DNA from: Bordetella parapertussis
GTDB lineage: Bacteria; Pseudomonadota; Gammaproteobacteria; Burkholderiales; Burkholderiaceae_C
Assembly (NCBI GenBank): GCA_945875935.1
Contig: CAMCNE010000010.1
Span: 1-39,866 of the forward strand
Length of the DNA stretch: 39,866 bases
Direction of reading: 5' to 3'
Numbering within the stretch: the first letter of the stretch is position 1; every line of letters starts with the position of its first letter. Under the pieces are notes generated by a model that worked only from the letters and a program-made list of their open reading frames with translations, was not told where the DNA came from and did not search any database. A program made the translations under genes and the position numbers. This document shows positions 28,443 through 37,384 of this stretch, piece by piece.

Positions 28443-28753
28443 GCGCTCCCATCACCTTGGGCCACTTCCTGTCGGTTGGCTCCATCTTGTTCGCGCTGTC
28501 GGTGATCGGCATCTTCCTCAACCGCAAGAACCTGATCGTCTTGTTGATGGCCATCGAACTGATGCTGCTGGCCGTCAACCTGAACTTCATCGCCTTCTCG
28601 CATTACCTGGGTGACATGGCCGGTCAGGTGTTCGTCTTCTTCATCCTCACGGTGGCTGCGGCTGAGTCTGCCATCGGCCTCGCGATCCTGGTGGTGTTGT
28701 TTCGCAACCGCGCCACGATCAACGTCGACGAACTCGACAGCCTCAAGGGCTGA
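28439..28753 (+). CDS. nuoK: NADH-quinone oxidoreductase subunit K
   Basis: 104 residues with three helices. The buried glutamates of the proton path are E40 (LLMAIELMLL) and E76 (AAAESAIGLA), 36 residues apart as in E. coli (E36, E72). The start is GTG, overlapping nuoJ by four bases, which suggests coupled translation. Confidence 0.97.
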   Translation: MSAPITLGHFLSVGSILFALSVIGIFLNRKNLIVLLMAIELMLLAVNLNFIAFSHYLGDMAGQVFVFFILTVAAAESAIGLAILVVLFRNRATINVDELDSLKG

Positions 28754-28777
28754 TCGGCCTCACGCAGCCCCAAGACC

Positions 28778-30895
28778 ATGTCCGCACAACTTTCTCAAAA
28801 CCTGCTGCTGGCCGTGCCACTGGCTCCACTGGTGGGTGCCATCGCCGCCGGCCTGTTTGGCAAGGTGATCGGTCGCGCCGGCGCGCACACGGTCACCATT
28901 CTGGGCGTGTTGATCGCCTTCATCCTTTCAGCGCTGACGCTCAAGGATGTGCTGGTCGATGGCGCCCGTTTCAACGCCACCGTCTATGAATGGATGGTGC
29001 TCGGTGGCCTGAAGATGGAAGTGGGTTTCCTCGTCGACGGCCTGACCGCGATGATGATGTGCGTGGTGACCTTCGTGTCGCTGATGGTGCACATCTACAC
29101 CATCGGCTACATGGCCGAGGAAGACGGCTATCAGCGCTTTTTCAGCTACATCTCGCTGTTCACCTTTTCGATGCTGATGCTCGTGATGAGCAACAACATG
29201 CTGCAGCTGTTCTTCGGCTGGGAAGCCGTGGGTCTGGTGTCGTACCTGCTGATCGGTTTCTACTACACCAAGCCAACGGCCATCGCGGCCAACATGAAGG
29301 CCTTCTTGGTCAACCGCGTCGGTGACTTCGGCTTCATCCTGGGCATCGGCCTGGTGGTGGCTTATGCCGGCACGCTCAACTACGGCGAAGCCTTCGCCAA
29401 GGCCGACGAACTGTCCAAGCTCACCTTGCCCGGCACCGAGTGGATGCTGGTCACGGTCATCTGCATCTGCCTGTTCATCGGCGCCATGGGCAAGAGCGCG
29501 CAGTTCCCTCTGCACGTGTGGCTGCCCGATTCGATGGAAGGCCCGACACCCATTTCGGCGCTGATCCACGCGGCCACCATGGTCACCGCTGGCATCTTCA
29601 TGGTCACGCGCATGTCACCGCTGTTCGAGCTGTCCGACACCGCGCTCAGCTTCGTGATGGTGATCGGCGCCATCACCGCGCTGTTCATGGGTTTTCTCGG
29701 CATCATCCAAAACGACATCAAGCGGGTGGTGGCCTATTCCACCTTGTCACAGTTGGGCTACATGACGGTGGCGCTGGGCGCTTCGGCCTACTCGGTGGCC
29801 GTGTTCCACCTGATGACGCACGCGTTCTTCAAGGCATTGCTGTTCCTGGCTGCGGGCTCGGTGATCATCGGCATGCACCACGATCAGGACATCCGCAACA
29901 TGGGCGGGCTGCGCAAGTACATGCCCATCACCTGGATCACTTCACTGCTGGGCTCGCTGGCGCTGATCGGAACACCGCTGTTCTCGGGTTTTTATTCCAA
30001 GGACAGCATCATCGAGGCCGTTCACGCGAGCCATCTGTGGGGCTCGGGCTTTGCTTATTTCGCGGTGATCGCCGGCGTGTTCGTCACGGCGTTTTATTCG
30101 TTCCGGATGTACTTTCTCGTCTTCCACGGCAAGGAGAACTTCCGCAACAAGCCGTTCCCGGGCGAGCACGATCACCACGACGATGCGCACGATGGCGCCC
30201 ACGGTGACGCGCACGGCCATGAAGCCTCTCATGCGCATGCCGCGTCCCATGACGCCCACGCCCACGACGATGGCCACGGCCACGGCCACGCCCACGAGCC
30301 GCACGAGTCGCCGTGGGTGGTGACCATGCCGCTGATCCTGCTGGCCATCCCGTCGGTGCTGATCGGCTACTTCACGATTCAGCCGATGCTCTATGGCGAT
30401 TTCTTCAAGGACGCGGTGTTCATCAACTTCGAACTCCATCCTGCGATGAAAGAACTGGCCCATGAGTTCCACGGTGCGATGGCCATGGCCGTGCACGGCC
30501 TGAGCACTTTGCCGTTCTGGCTGGCCTTCTCTGGCGTGGTGGTGGCCTATGTGTTTTATCGCCTGAAGCCTGAGATTCCAGCTGCCATCGGCCGTGCGCT
30601 GTCGCCTGTGGTCACCGTGCTCGAGAACAAGTACTACATGGACTGGTTCAACGAGCACGTGCTGGCCGCTGGCGCGCGACTGCTTGGGCGTGGACTGTGG
30701 AAGGGCGGTGATGTGGCCTTCATCGATGGGGCGCTGGTCAATGGCTCGGCACGTCTGATTGGCGCGATGTCGGCGGTGGCCAGGCGGGTGCAGACCGGCT
30801 ATTTGTACTGGTACGCGTTGGTGATGATCTTGGGCCTGATCGGCTTGATGACCTGGCAGTTGTGGCCCTATCTGGGCGGCTCGGTAGGGCGCTGA
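28778..30895 (+). CDS. nuoL: NADH-quinone oxidoreductase subunit L
   Basis: 705 residues, the distal antiporter-like proton-pumping subunit with the long lateral helix. The channel glutamate is E149 (FGWEAVGLVSYLLIGFYY) and the key lysine is K239 (MGKSAQFPLHVWLPDSMEGP). The QNDIKRVVAYSTLSQLGYM segment is present. An unusual insert at residues 464-509 has 17 His in 46 residues, mixed with Asp, Ala and Gly, in a loop between helices just before PWVVTMPLILLAIPS. E. coli NuoL (613 residues) lacks it, which explains much of the extra length. Confidence 0.97.
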   Translation: MSAQLSQNLLLAVPLAPLVGAIAAGLFGKVIGRAGAHTVTILGVLIAFILSALTLKDVLVDGARFNATVYEWMVLGGLKMEVGFLVDGLTAMMMCVVTFVSLMVHIYTIGYMAEEDGYQRFFSYISLFTFSMLMLVMSNNMLQLFFGWEAVGLVSYLLIGFYYTKPTAIAANMKAFLVNRVGDFGFILGIGLVVAYAGTLNYGEAFAKADELSKLTLPGTEWMLVTVICICLFIGAMGKSAQFPLHVWLPDSMEGPTPISALIHAATMVTAGIFMVTRMSPLFELSDTALSFVMVIGAITALFMGFLGIIQNDIKRVVAYSTLSQLGYMTVALGASAYSVAVFHLMTHAFFKALLFLAAGSVIIGMHHDQDIRNMGGLRKYMPITWITSLLGSLALIGTPLFSGFYSKDSIIEAVHASHLWGSGFAYFAVIAGVFVTAFYSFRMYFLVFHGKENFRNKPFPGEHDHHDDAHDGAHGDAHGHEASHAHAASHDAHAHDDGHGHGHAHEPHESPWVVTMPLILLAIPSVLIGYFTIQPMLYGDFFKDAVFINFELHPAMKELAHEFHGAMAMAVHGLSTLPFWLAFSGVVVAYVFYRLKPEIPAAIGRALSPVVTVLENKYYMDWFNEHVLAAGARLLGRGLWKGGDVAFIDGALVNGSARLIGAMSAVARRVQTGYLYWYALVMILGLIGLMTWQLWPYLGGSVGR
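30167..30304 (+). repeat. His/Asp-rich coding insert in nuoL
   Basis: A low-complexity stretch of GAC/CAC/GGC/GCC codons, including three tandem GGCCAC units at 30272-30289, encodes the histidine-rich loop of NuoL. It could bind Zn, Ni, Cu or Fe, but the sequence alone does not show that it does. Confidence 0.8.
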
Positions 30896-30921
30896 GCGCC
30901 GCCGGCACGGAGAACAAGAAC

Positions 30922-32397
30922 ATGGGTTTGTTGAGTCTGGCCATATGGCTGCCTATCTTGTCGGGCACAGTGCTTCTGGCACTGGGTCGCGACGATCAAG
31001 TGAAGACGGTGCGCTGGTTTGCGCTGATCGCGTCGGTTGCGTCCTTCGTCGTGACCCTGCCTTTGATCTTCAGCTTCGATCTGGGCACGGCGCAGATGCA
31101 GTTTGTCGAAAGCCTGGCCTGGGTCGACCGCTTCAACGTGCGCTACCACCTGGGCGTCGACGGCATCTCGGTGTGGTTTGTGCTGCTGACCGCGTTCATC
31201 ACCGTCATCGTGGTGATCGCCGCCTGGGAGGTCATCACCGAACGCGTCAACCAGTACATGGGCGCGTTCCTGATCCTCTCGGGGATCATGATTGGCGTGT
31301 TCTGCGCGCTCGATGGCCTGCTGTTCTACGTGTTCTTCGAAGCCACGCTCATTCCGATGTACATCATCATCGGTGTGTGGGGCGGCCCGCGCCGTGTCTA
31401 CGCCGCCTTCAAGTTCTTTTTGTACACGCTGGCCGGCTCGCTGCTGATGCTGGTGGCGCTGATGTACCTGTATTTCAAGTCGGGCGGCAGTTTTGATCTG
31501 CTGACGTGGCACAAGCTGCCGCTGCCGATGTCGGTGCAAACGCTGCTGTTTTTTGCCTTCTTCGCGGCGTTCGCGGTCAAGGTGCCGATGTGGCCGGTGC
31601 ACACCTGGTTGCCAGACGCGCACGTCGAAGCACCCACCGGCGGCTCGGTGGTGTTGGCAGCCATCATGCTGAAGCTCGGTGGCTACGGCTTTTTGCGCTT
31701 TTCGTTGCCCATCACGCCAGATGCCAGCCATGAGTGGGCCTGGTTCGTGATCGCGCTGTCCTTGATCGCAGTGATCTACATCGGCCTGGTGGCGCTGGTG
31801 CAGCAGGATATGAAGAAACTGGTCGCCTATTCGTCGATTGCCCACATGGGTTTTGCCACGCTGGGCTTTTTCCTCTTCAACGAGCTGGGCGTGTCGGGCG
31901 CGCTGGTTCAGATGATCTCGCACGGCTTCGTCTCGGGCGCGATGTTCCTGTGCATTGGCGTTCTGTACGACCGGGTGCACTCACGCGAGATCGCCAGCTA
32001 CGGTGGCGTGGTCAACACCATGCCGACCTTCACCGCCTTTGCGGTGTTCTTCGCGATGGCCAACTGCGGTCTTCCGGCGACGGCCGGTTTCGTGGGCGAG
32101 TGGATGGTCATCCTCGGCGCGGTGCAGGTCAACTTCTGGCTGGGTGCGCTGGCGGCCACTGCGCTGGTCTTCGGCGCGGCTTACACCTTGTGGATGGTCA
32201 AGCGTGTTTACTTCGGGCCGGTCGCCAACCATCACGTGGCCGAGTTGTCCGACCTGAACGCGCGCGAAATTCTGATCATGACTGTGCTGGCCGTCGCCGT
32301 GTTGTGGATGGGCCTGTATCCAAAGCCATTTACCGACGTGATGCACGTCTCGGTGACCGAACTGCTGAAGCACGTGGCCGTGTCTAAGCTCAACTGA
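30922..32397 (+). CDS. nuoM: NADH-quinone oxidoreductase subunit M
   Basis: 491 residues, an antiporter-like subunit with about 14 helices. Channel residues appear in YVFFEATLIPMYIIIGVWG (Glu) and AFAVKVPMWPVHTWLPDAHVEAPTGGSV (Lys); QQDMKKLVAYSSIAHMGF is the usual broken-helix segment. The start MGLLSLAIWLP has ACGGAGAA upstream; an in-frame opening 20 codons earlier overlaps nuoL and was rejected. Confidence 0.97.
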   Translation: MGLLSLAIWLPILSGTVLLALGRDDQVKTVRWFALIASVASFVVTLPLIFSFDLGTAQMQFVESLAWVDRFNVRYHLGVDGISVWFVLLTAFITVIVVIAAWEVITERVNQYMGAFLILSGIMIGVFCALDGLLFYVFFEATLIPMYIIIGVWGGPRRVYAAFKFFLYTLAGSLLMLVALMYLYFKSGGSFDLLTWHKLPLPMSVQTLLFFAFFAAFAVKVPMWPVHTWLPDAHVEAPTGGSVVLAAIMLKLGGYGFLRFSLPITPDASHEWAWFVIALSLIAVIYIGLVALVQQDMKKLVAYSSIAHMGFATLGFFLFNELGVSGALVQMISHGFVSGAMFLCIGVLYDRVHSREIASYGGVVNTMPTFTAFAVFFAMANCGLPATAGFVGEWMVILGAVQVNFWLGALAATALVFGAAYTLWMVKRVYFGPVANHHVAELSDLNAREILIMTVLAVAVLWMGLYPKPFTDVMHVSVTELLKHVAVSKLN

Positions 32398-32440
32398 TGA
32401 TCGACCGACACCTGTTGTTGGCGTGCTCCGAGCCCACCCC

Positions 32441-33922
32441 ATGAACGAGATGAACTGGCCCGCCGTATACCCCGAGATCTTCCTGCTGCTCGCGGCCTGT
32501 GTCGTGGCGCTGGTCGATTTGTGGTCCACAGATCCCAAGCGCACACTGACCTACCGGCTCACGCAGGGATCGCTCGCCATCGTGGCGCTGATGTACCTGT
32601 CGCAGTACAACGAAGGGCTGTCTTCCTATGCCATGCAGCGCATGGTGGTGGCCGATCCGATGGGCAACCTGCTCGCGTTCTTTGCCTCGGTGGCGGTGAT
32701 GATCTCGCTGGCCTACGCCAGGCCCTATGCCGAAAGCCGAGACCTCCTCAAAGGTGAACTCTTCACCCTGAGCCTGTTCTCGCTGCTGGGCATCCTGGTG
32801 ATGGTGTCGGCCAACAATTTTCTGGTCGTGTATCTCGGGCTCGAGTTGATGAGCTTGTCGCTGTACGCACTGACTGCCATGCGCCGCGACAGCCTCAACG
32901 CGACCGAGGCGGCCATGAAGTACTTCGTGCTGGGTGCGCTGGCCAGCGGCTTCTTGCTCTACGGCCTGTCGATGATGTACGGGGCCACGGGCTCGCTGGA
33001 CATCGGCGAGGTGTTCAAGGCCATCGCCACCGGGCAGATCAACAAGGCGGTGCTGGTGTTCGGTGTGGTGTTCGTGGTGGCGGGGCTGGCCTTCAAGCTG
33101 GGTGCGGTGCCGTTTCACATGTGGGTTCCCGATGTGTACCAGGGCGCACCCACGGCCATCACCTTGCTCATTGGTGGCGCGCCCAAGCTGGCTGCCTTTG
33201 CCATCACCATGCGATTGCTGGTCGAAGGCATGTCCGGCGTGGCCGAGCAGTGGCAGCAGATGCTCGTGGTGCTGGCCGTCGGTTCGATGGCGATTGGCAA
33301 CCTGTCGGCCATCGCGCAAAGCAACCTCAAGCGCATGCTGGCCTACTCCACCATCGCCAACATGGGCTTCATGCTGCTGGGCCTGACGCCCACGGTCATT
33401 GGTGCCAACACGCTGTCGGCGGCCAATGGCTACAGCTCGGCCATGTTCTACATCGTCACCTATGTGCTGACCACGCTGGGCACCTTCGGCGTGATCATGC
33501 TGCTGTCTCGTCAGGGATTCGAGTCCGAGAACATCGACGACCTCAAGGGCCTGGCTCGGCGCAGCCCCTGGTATGCCGGGGTGATGGCCATCTTCATGTT
33601 TTCGCTGGCCGGGTTACCGCCCACCGTGGGCTTTTATGCCAAGTTCAGCGTGCTGCAGGCCATCGTGGTGACCAACGTCACCGGCTACATCGTGCTGGCG
33701 GTTGCCGCGGTGATGTTCTCGTTGATCGGCGCGTTCTACTACCTTCGCATCGTCAAGGTCATGTACTTTGATGAGCCCACCGACACCTCACCCATCGTGG
33801 CATCGGGCGAGGTCAAGACCCTGCTGTCGCTCAATGGCGCCGCTGTGCTGCTGTTTGGTCTGTTGCCGGGCGGCTTGATGGCGCTGTGCGTGAACGCCAT
33901 CGGCAAGGCGCTGACGACTTGA
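32441..33922 (+). CDS. nuoN: NADH-quinone oxidoreductase subunit N
   Basis: 493 residues, the third antiporter-like subunit and the last nuo gene. Signatures are VYLGLELMSLSLYALTAM (channel Glu), FKLGAVPFHMWVPDVYQGAPT (channel Lys) and QSNLKRMLAYSTIANMGFMLLG. The ATG at MNEMNWPAVYPEIFLL was chosen; a GTG six codons earlier is possible and an ATG three codons later also fits. It lies 43 bases after nuoM. Confidence 0.96.
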   Translation: MNEMNWPAVYPEIFLLLAACVVALVDLWSTDPKRTLTYRLTQGSLAIVALMYLSQYNEGLSSYAMQRMVVADPMGNLLAFFASVAVMISLAYARPYAESRDLLKGELFTLSLFSLLGILVMVSANNFLVVYLGLELMSLSLYALTAMRRDSLNATEAAMKYFVLGALASGFLLYGLSMMYGATGSLDIGEVFKAIATGQINKAVLVFGVVFVVAGLAFKLGAVPFHMWVPDVYQGAPTAITLLIGGAPKLAAFAITMRLLVEGMSGVAEQWQQMLVVLAVGSMAIGNLSAIAQSNLKRMLAYSTIANMGFMLLGLTPTVIGANTLSAANGYSSAMFYIVTYVLTTLGTFGVIMLLSRQGFESENIDDLKGLARRSPWYAGVMAIFMFSLAGLPPTVGFYAKFSVLQAIVVTNVTGYIVLAVAAVMFSLIGAFYYLRIVKVMYFDEPTDTSPIVASGEVKTLLSLNGAAVLLFGLLPGGLMALCVNAIGKALTT

Positions 33923-33932
33923 GACTGCCCAC

Positions 33933-34571
33933 GTGAGCATGCGCGACGACCGCCCGATCGGTGCGGTTGCAGACTCACCCGACGACGCTCACCTGCGCGA
34001 AGACTTCGTCTGCTCAAAACAGGTCTATCGCGGCAGATTCCTTGACGTGCGCCAGGACGAAATTCGCCTGCCCGACGGCAACACCACGTTTCGCGAATAC
34101 ATCGTCCATCCCGGCGCCGTCATGGTGGTGCCCATGCTCGATGACGGTCGTCTGATCGTCGAGCGCCAGTACCGATACCCCGTGGCGCGCGTGATGCTCG
34201 AGTTTCCCGCTGGCAAGCTTGAGTTCGGCGAGCCGCCGCTCGATTGCGCCATGCGTGAACTGGCTGAAGAGACCGGTTACCGCGCTGTCGAATGGGCGCG
34301 TGCGGGCATCCTGCACAACGCCATCGCCTACTCGACCGAAGGCATCGAGATCTGGTTTGCCCGCGGCTTGACGCTGGGTTCACGGGCTCTCGACGAGGGC
34401 GAATTCGTCGATGTCGATGTCACCACGCTCGATGCGCTGGAGGCGGCAGCCCAGGCCGGAACGCTCACCGACGTCAAGACGCTGGTGGGGATGATGTGGC
34501 TGAGAGCCTGGCGCGAAGGCCGTTGGGCCATCACGTGGACACGCCCACCTGCGCTTGATGAGACATCCTGA
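33933..34571 (+). CDS. Nudix hydrolase, ADP-ribose pyrophosphatase type
   Basis: 212 residues. The Nudix box GX5EX7REUXEEXGU is complete at residues 94-116 (GKLEFGE, then RELAEETGY). The upstream strands FREYIVHPGAVMVVPMLDDG and VERQYRYPVARVMLEFPAG are typical of ADP-sugar pyrophosphatases of the NudF group, which split ADP-ribose into AMP and ribose 5-phosphate. The first start is GTG; an ATG two codons later (MRDDRPIG) is as likely. It starts 10 bases after nuoN, so it is probably expressed with complex I. Confidence 0.92.
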   Translation: MSMRDDRPIGAVADSPDDAHLREDFVCSKQVYRGRFLDVRQDEIRLPDGNTTFREYIVHPGAVMVVPMLDDGRLIVERQYRYPVARVMLEFPAGKLEFGEPPLDCAMRELAEETGYRAVEWARAGILHNAIAYSTEGIEIWFARGLTLGSRALDEGEFVDVDVTTLDALEAAAQAGTLTDVKTLVGMMWLRAWREGRWAITWTRPPALDETS

Positions 34572-34577
34572 GCGCTG

Positions 34578-35087
34578 ATGAAGGTCTTGAACCTGTGCTG
34601 CTCGGCACAGCACCGCTTCGAGGGCTGGTTCGCATCAGAGGCTGACTGTGCCGCCCAGCTGGACAGCCAGCTGGTGGCTTGTCCGCTGTGCGGCGACACG
34701 GGTGTTCAGCGTTTGCCGTCAGCGCCGCACGTGCTGACCTCGTCCACGCGTGCGACAGCACCGGTGCATGAGACAGGCGGGGGCGCTGCCTTGGCGGCCC
34801 GTTCCGGCACGCCCGCTTCTTCTCAAACGCTGCCGGTCAGTGCTGTGCAAACCGATCCGCAAGCCTTGCAGCAGGCCTGGATGCAAGCGGTGCAGCATGT
34901 GATCGACAACACCGATGACGTGGGTGGACAGTTCGCCGAAGAAGCGCGCCGCATGCACTACGGCGAGGCGAAAGAGCGCCCCATACGAGGTGAAGCCACC
35001 ATGGATGAAGCCGAGGCTTTGCGCGACGAGGGCATCGAGATTGCCGTGCTGCCCTTGCCTGCGGCGATGAAGGGCTCGATTCAGTAG
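34578..35087 (+). CDS. DUF1178 family protein
   Basis: 169 residues of unknown function. The N-terminus MKVLNLCCSAQHRFEGWFAS and a CPLCGD pair (C35, C38), with C7/C8 and H12, look like a small metal-binding knuckle. The middle (about residues 50-85) is low complexity. The C-terminal half, HVIDNTDDVGGQFAEEARRMHYGEAKERPIRGEAT, is the conserved DUF1178 signature. It lies six bases after the Nudix gene and faces a convergent gene 20 bases later. The role is unknown. Confidence 0.88.
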   Translation: MKVLNLCCSAQHRFEGWFASEADCAAQLDSQLVACPLCGDTGVQRLPSAPHVLTSSTRATAPVHETGGGAALAARSGTPASSQTLPVSAVQTDPQALQQAWMQAVQHVIDNTDDVGGQFAEEARRMHYGEAKERPIRGEATMDEAEALRDEGIEIAVLPLPAAMKGSIQ

Positions 35088-35107
35088 CCTGGCCCCCGCG
35101 CCAGCCG

Positions 35108-35569
35108 TCAGGCCTTGGCTGAGCTGCTCGCCGTGTCCTGGTGCGCCTTGTAAAGGCGCCAGCGAACGTGCACCGAGCAGGCGGCGAAAAGAATCACGCA
35201 CAGCGCAATCTCGATCCAGGCCAGAGTGGCGCTCAGGCCACCGTCGCCACTGGCGCGTATCACCCCCTCGATGAAATACAGCCAAATCATCAGGCTCACC
35301 CAGCGGTAGGTGTACATGCGGTTTTTCAGCAGACCGATCAGCGGAATCGCCAGCGGCAGCACCTTGATGACCAGCGTGCGGTTGCCAGTGGGTGCCAGCA
35401 CCAGTTCCCAGGCGAGTCCCAGAACAATCAGCCCGAGCAGGCTGCCCACCGCCGCAGCTCGCGTCCATCTCACCATCGCCGGCAGCGCAGCGTCGACATC
35501 GTGGGCAGCGGGTGGGCTGGTGTTGGCAGCAGGCGGGGTCTGTGGCGTCATCGCTGGCATCATAGCCAT
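35108..35569 (-). CDS. DUF2069 family membrane protein
   Basis: 153 residues with four predicted membrane helices (about residues 36-58, 66-82, 88-107 and 114-132). The segments GLAWELVLAP, KVLPLAIPLIGLLKNRMYTYRWVSLMIWLYFIEGVIRA and ALCVILFAACSVHVRWRLYKA fit DUF2069, a family of unknown function. The first 30 residues are Ala/Pro-rich and doubtful. With the first ATG the coding region starts two bases from the divergent YihY-type gene. A start at M32 (MVRWTRAAAV, base 35476) would leave room for promoters and keeps all helices. Confidence 0.82.
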   Translation of the reverse strand: MAMMPAMTPQTPPAANTSPPAAHDVDAALPAMVRWTRAAAVGSLLGLIVLGLAWELVLAPTGNRTLVIKVLPLAIPLIGLLKNRMYTYRWVSLMIWLYFIEGVIRASGDGGLSATLAWIEIALCVILFAACSVHVRWRLYKAHQDTASSSAKA

Positions 35570-35571
35570 CG

Positions 35572-36819
35572 ATGGAGTCCCGCCCCAGATTGAAGGTCAC
35601 TGACGTTGAGGCATGGCGCGAGCGCGTGGCACTGTGGCTGCTGGCGCTTCGCAGCTGGCCGTGGATCGACACCGCACGCACGCTCAAGCGGCGCTTTCGC
35701 GAAGACCACCTGGGCTTGACGGCGGGCAGTCTGACCTTCACCACGCTGATCTCTTTGGTGCCGCTGGTCACCGTGATGCTGGCGGTGTTCTCGGCTTTCC
35801 CGATGTTCGCCACCTTCCAGGTCGAGCTCGAGAAGTACCTCATGCAAGCGCTGGTGCCTCCGAACATCGCCAAGCCGGTGCTGGCCTCGCTGACGCAGTT
35901 TGCGGCCAAGGCGCAGCAACTCGGCGCAGCAGGCCTGGCCATTCTGGTGATCACGGCGCTCACGTTGATGCTCACCATCGACCGCACGCTCAATGAGATC
36001 TGGCGCGTGCGCACCGCGCGCCCCATCGCCCAGCGCGTGCTGGTGTACTGGGCCGCAGCCACCCTGGGCCCGCTGTTGCTGGGACTGAGCTTGAGCGTGA
36101 GTTCGTACCTGATTTCCGCCTCGCGCGGATTCGTGGGAGCGTTGCCCGGGGGCGTGGGTCTGTTGCTGCTGCTGTTTGGGTTGGGCGTTCAATGGGTGGG
36201 TGCGGCCGCGCTGTTTCGTTTTGTGCCCAACACCCATGTGCGATGGACGCATGCGCTGGCCGGTGGCTTGTTTGTGGCGCTGGGCTTCGAACTCGCCAAG
36301 CGCCTGCTCGGCTGGTATTTGCATCAGGTGCCGACGTATTCGAACATTTACGGTGCGTTCGCCACGGTGCCCATCTTCCTGATCTGGCTGTACCTCGGCT
36401 GGGTGATCGTCTTGCTGGGTGCGGTGATCGCCGCTTACGCTCCGACGCTTGCGCTGCGAGTGGTGCCACGCAGTCACGTGGCGGGCCATCGGTTCGAGCT
36501 GGCCGTGTCGGTGCTGCGCGAGCTGGCCGCAGCGCGCAAGTCCGATCGGCGCGGTCTGGACTTGCATCACATCGCACGTTGCCTCAACACCGATCCCTTG
36601 CAGGTCGAACCGCTGCTCGATGGGCTGATGACCATCGGCTGGGTGGGGCGGCTTGAGGAAGACGGCGCTGCGCGGCACGTGCTGCTTTGCGATCCCGATG
36701 AAACCCTGGCGCAGCCACTGCTGGCGTCGATGTTGCTCGATCCCTCCGAGGCGCTGGCAGGCTTTTGGAGGCGCGCCAATTTCAGCGTCATGACGGTGCG
36801 CGATTTGATCGTTCAATGA
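35572..36819 (+). CDS. YihY/RbnBN-family inner membrane protein
   Basis: 415 residues. About six helices lie between residues 45 and 295. The family motifs LTAGSLTFTTLISLVPLVTVML, NEIWRVRTARPIAQRVLVYWA and YSNIYGAFATVPIFLIWLYLGWVIVLLGAVIAA are present. The soluble C-terminal 110 residues (HHIARCLNTDPLQVEPLLDGLMTIGWVGR) look like a winged-helix domain, as in many proteobacterial members. The family was once called RNase BN; that activity belongs to another gene in E. coli, so the function is open. The start is poorly supported because it almost touches the divergent gene. Confidence 0.88.
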   Translation: MESRPRLKVTDVEAWRERVALWLLALRSWPWIDTARTLKRRFREDHLGLTAGSLTFTTLISLVPLVTVMLAVFSAFPMFATFQVELEKYLMQALVPPNIAKPVLASLTQFAAKAQQLGAAGLAILVITALTLMLTIDRTLNEIWRVRTARPIAQRVLVYWAAATLGPLLLGLSLSVSSYLISASRGFVGALPGGVGLLLLLFGLGVQWVGAAALFRFVPNTHVRWTHALAGGLFVALGFELAKRLLGWYLHQVPTYSNIYGAFATVPIFLIWLYLGWVIVLLGAVIAAYAPTLALRVVPRSHVAGHRFELAVSVLRELAAARKSDRRGLDLHHIARCLNTDPLQVEPLLDGLMTIGWVGRLEEDGAARHVLLCDPDETLAQPLLASMLLDPSEALAGFWRRANFSVMTVRDLIVQ

Positions 36820-36832
36820 ACTTGTGCGGTCG

Positions 36833-36869
36833 TTGGCGCAACGCCAATGGGTATCTTTGCGTCTATATT
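36833..36869 (+). promoter_or_regulatory. Candidate promoter and palindrome before the CBS-domain gene
   Basis: TTGGCG-CAA-CGCCAA (36833-36847) is a perfect inverted repeat, followed 16 bases later by TATATT (36864-36869), a good -10 element. No clean -35 sits at the standard distance, so the promoter may need an activator binding the palindrome. A strong AGGAGG ribosome site precedes the ATG at 36902. Confidence 0.4.
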
Positions 36870-36901
36870 GACCTGTTGTTCGCTCGTGTGAGGAGGCACC
36901 C

Positions 36902-37381
36902 ATGAAAGTCACCCAGATCCTGGCCGCCAAAGGCGGAACGCTCTACACCGTCAAGCCCGACACGCCGCTGTCGGATGCCCTGCACACCATGGCCGGGTTG
37001 GACGTGGGTTCGCTGGCGGTCATGGAGTACGGCGATCTTGTGGGCATGCTCACGTTTCGCGAAGTGATCCAGTCGATCGACCGCAACGGTGGCAAGGTGG
37101 GCGATCTGATCGTGCGCTCGGTGATGGACGATCACCCCATCACCTGCACACCCGACACCGAGCTCGATGAGGTGCGGCGCATGATGCTGGTGCACCATGC
37201 GCGCTATTTGCCGGTGATGACCCAGCGCGTGCTGATGGGCGTGATCTCGTTTTATGACGTGGCCAAGGCGGTGGTCGACGCGCAGGATTTCGAAAACCGA
37301 CTGCTCAAGGCCTACATCCGCGACTGGCCTGCCGGTGAATCGAAAGACGATGCGCCCGTCAGCGAAACCCCGGCGTCCTGA
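36902..37381 (+). CDS. Two-CBS-domain protein
   Basis: 159 residues consisting almost wholly of a CBS pair: the first from about residue 8 to 62 (LYTVKPDTPLSDALHTMAGLDVGSLAVME, then GMLTFREVIQSI), the second from about 74 to 132 (VMDDHPITCTPDTELDEVRRMM, then RYLPVM). CBS pairs usually bind adenine nucleotides or S-adenosylmethionine and act as sensors. No effector domain is attached, so the partner is unknown. It has its own likely promoter and lies three bases before aroC. Confidence 0.92.
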   Translation: MKVTQILAAKGGTLYTVKPDTPLSDALHTMAGLDVGSLAVMEYGDLVGMLTFREVIQSIDRNGGKVGDLIVRSVMDDHPITCTPDTELDEVRRMMLVHHARYLPVMTQRVLMGVISFYDVAKAVVDAQDFENRLLKAYIRDWPAGESKDDAPVSETPAS

Positions 37382-37384
37382 ACC

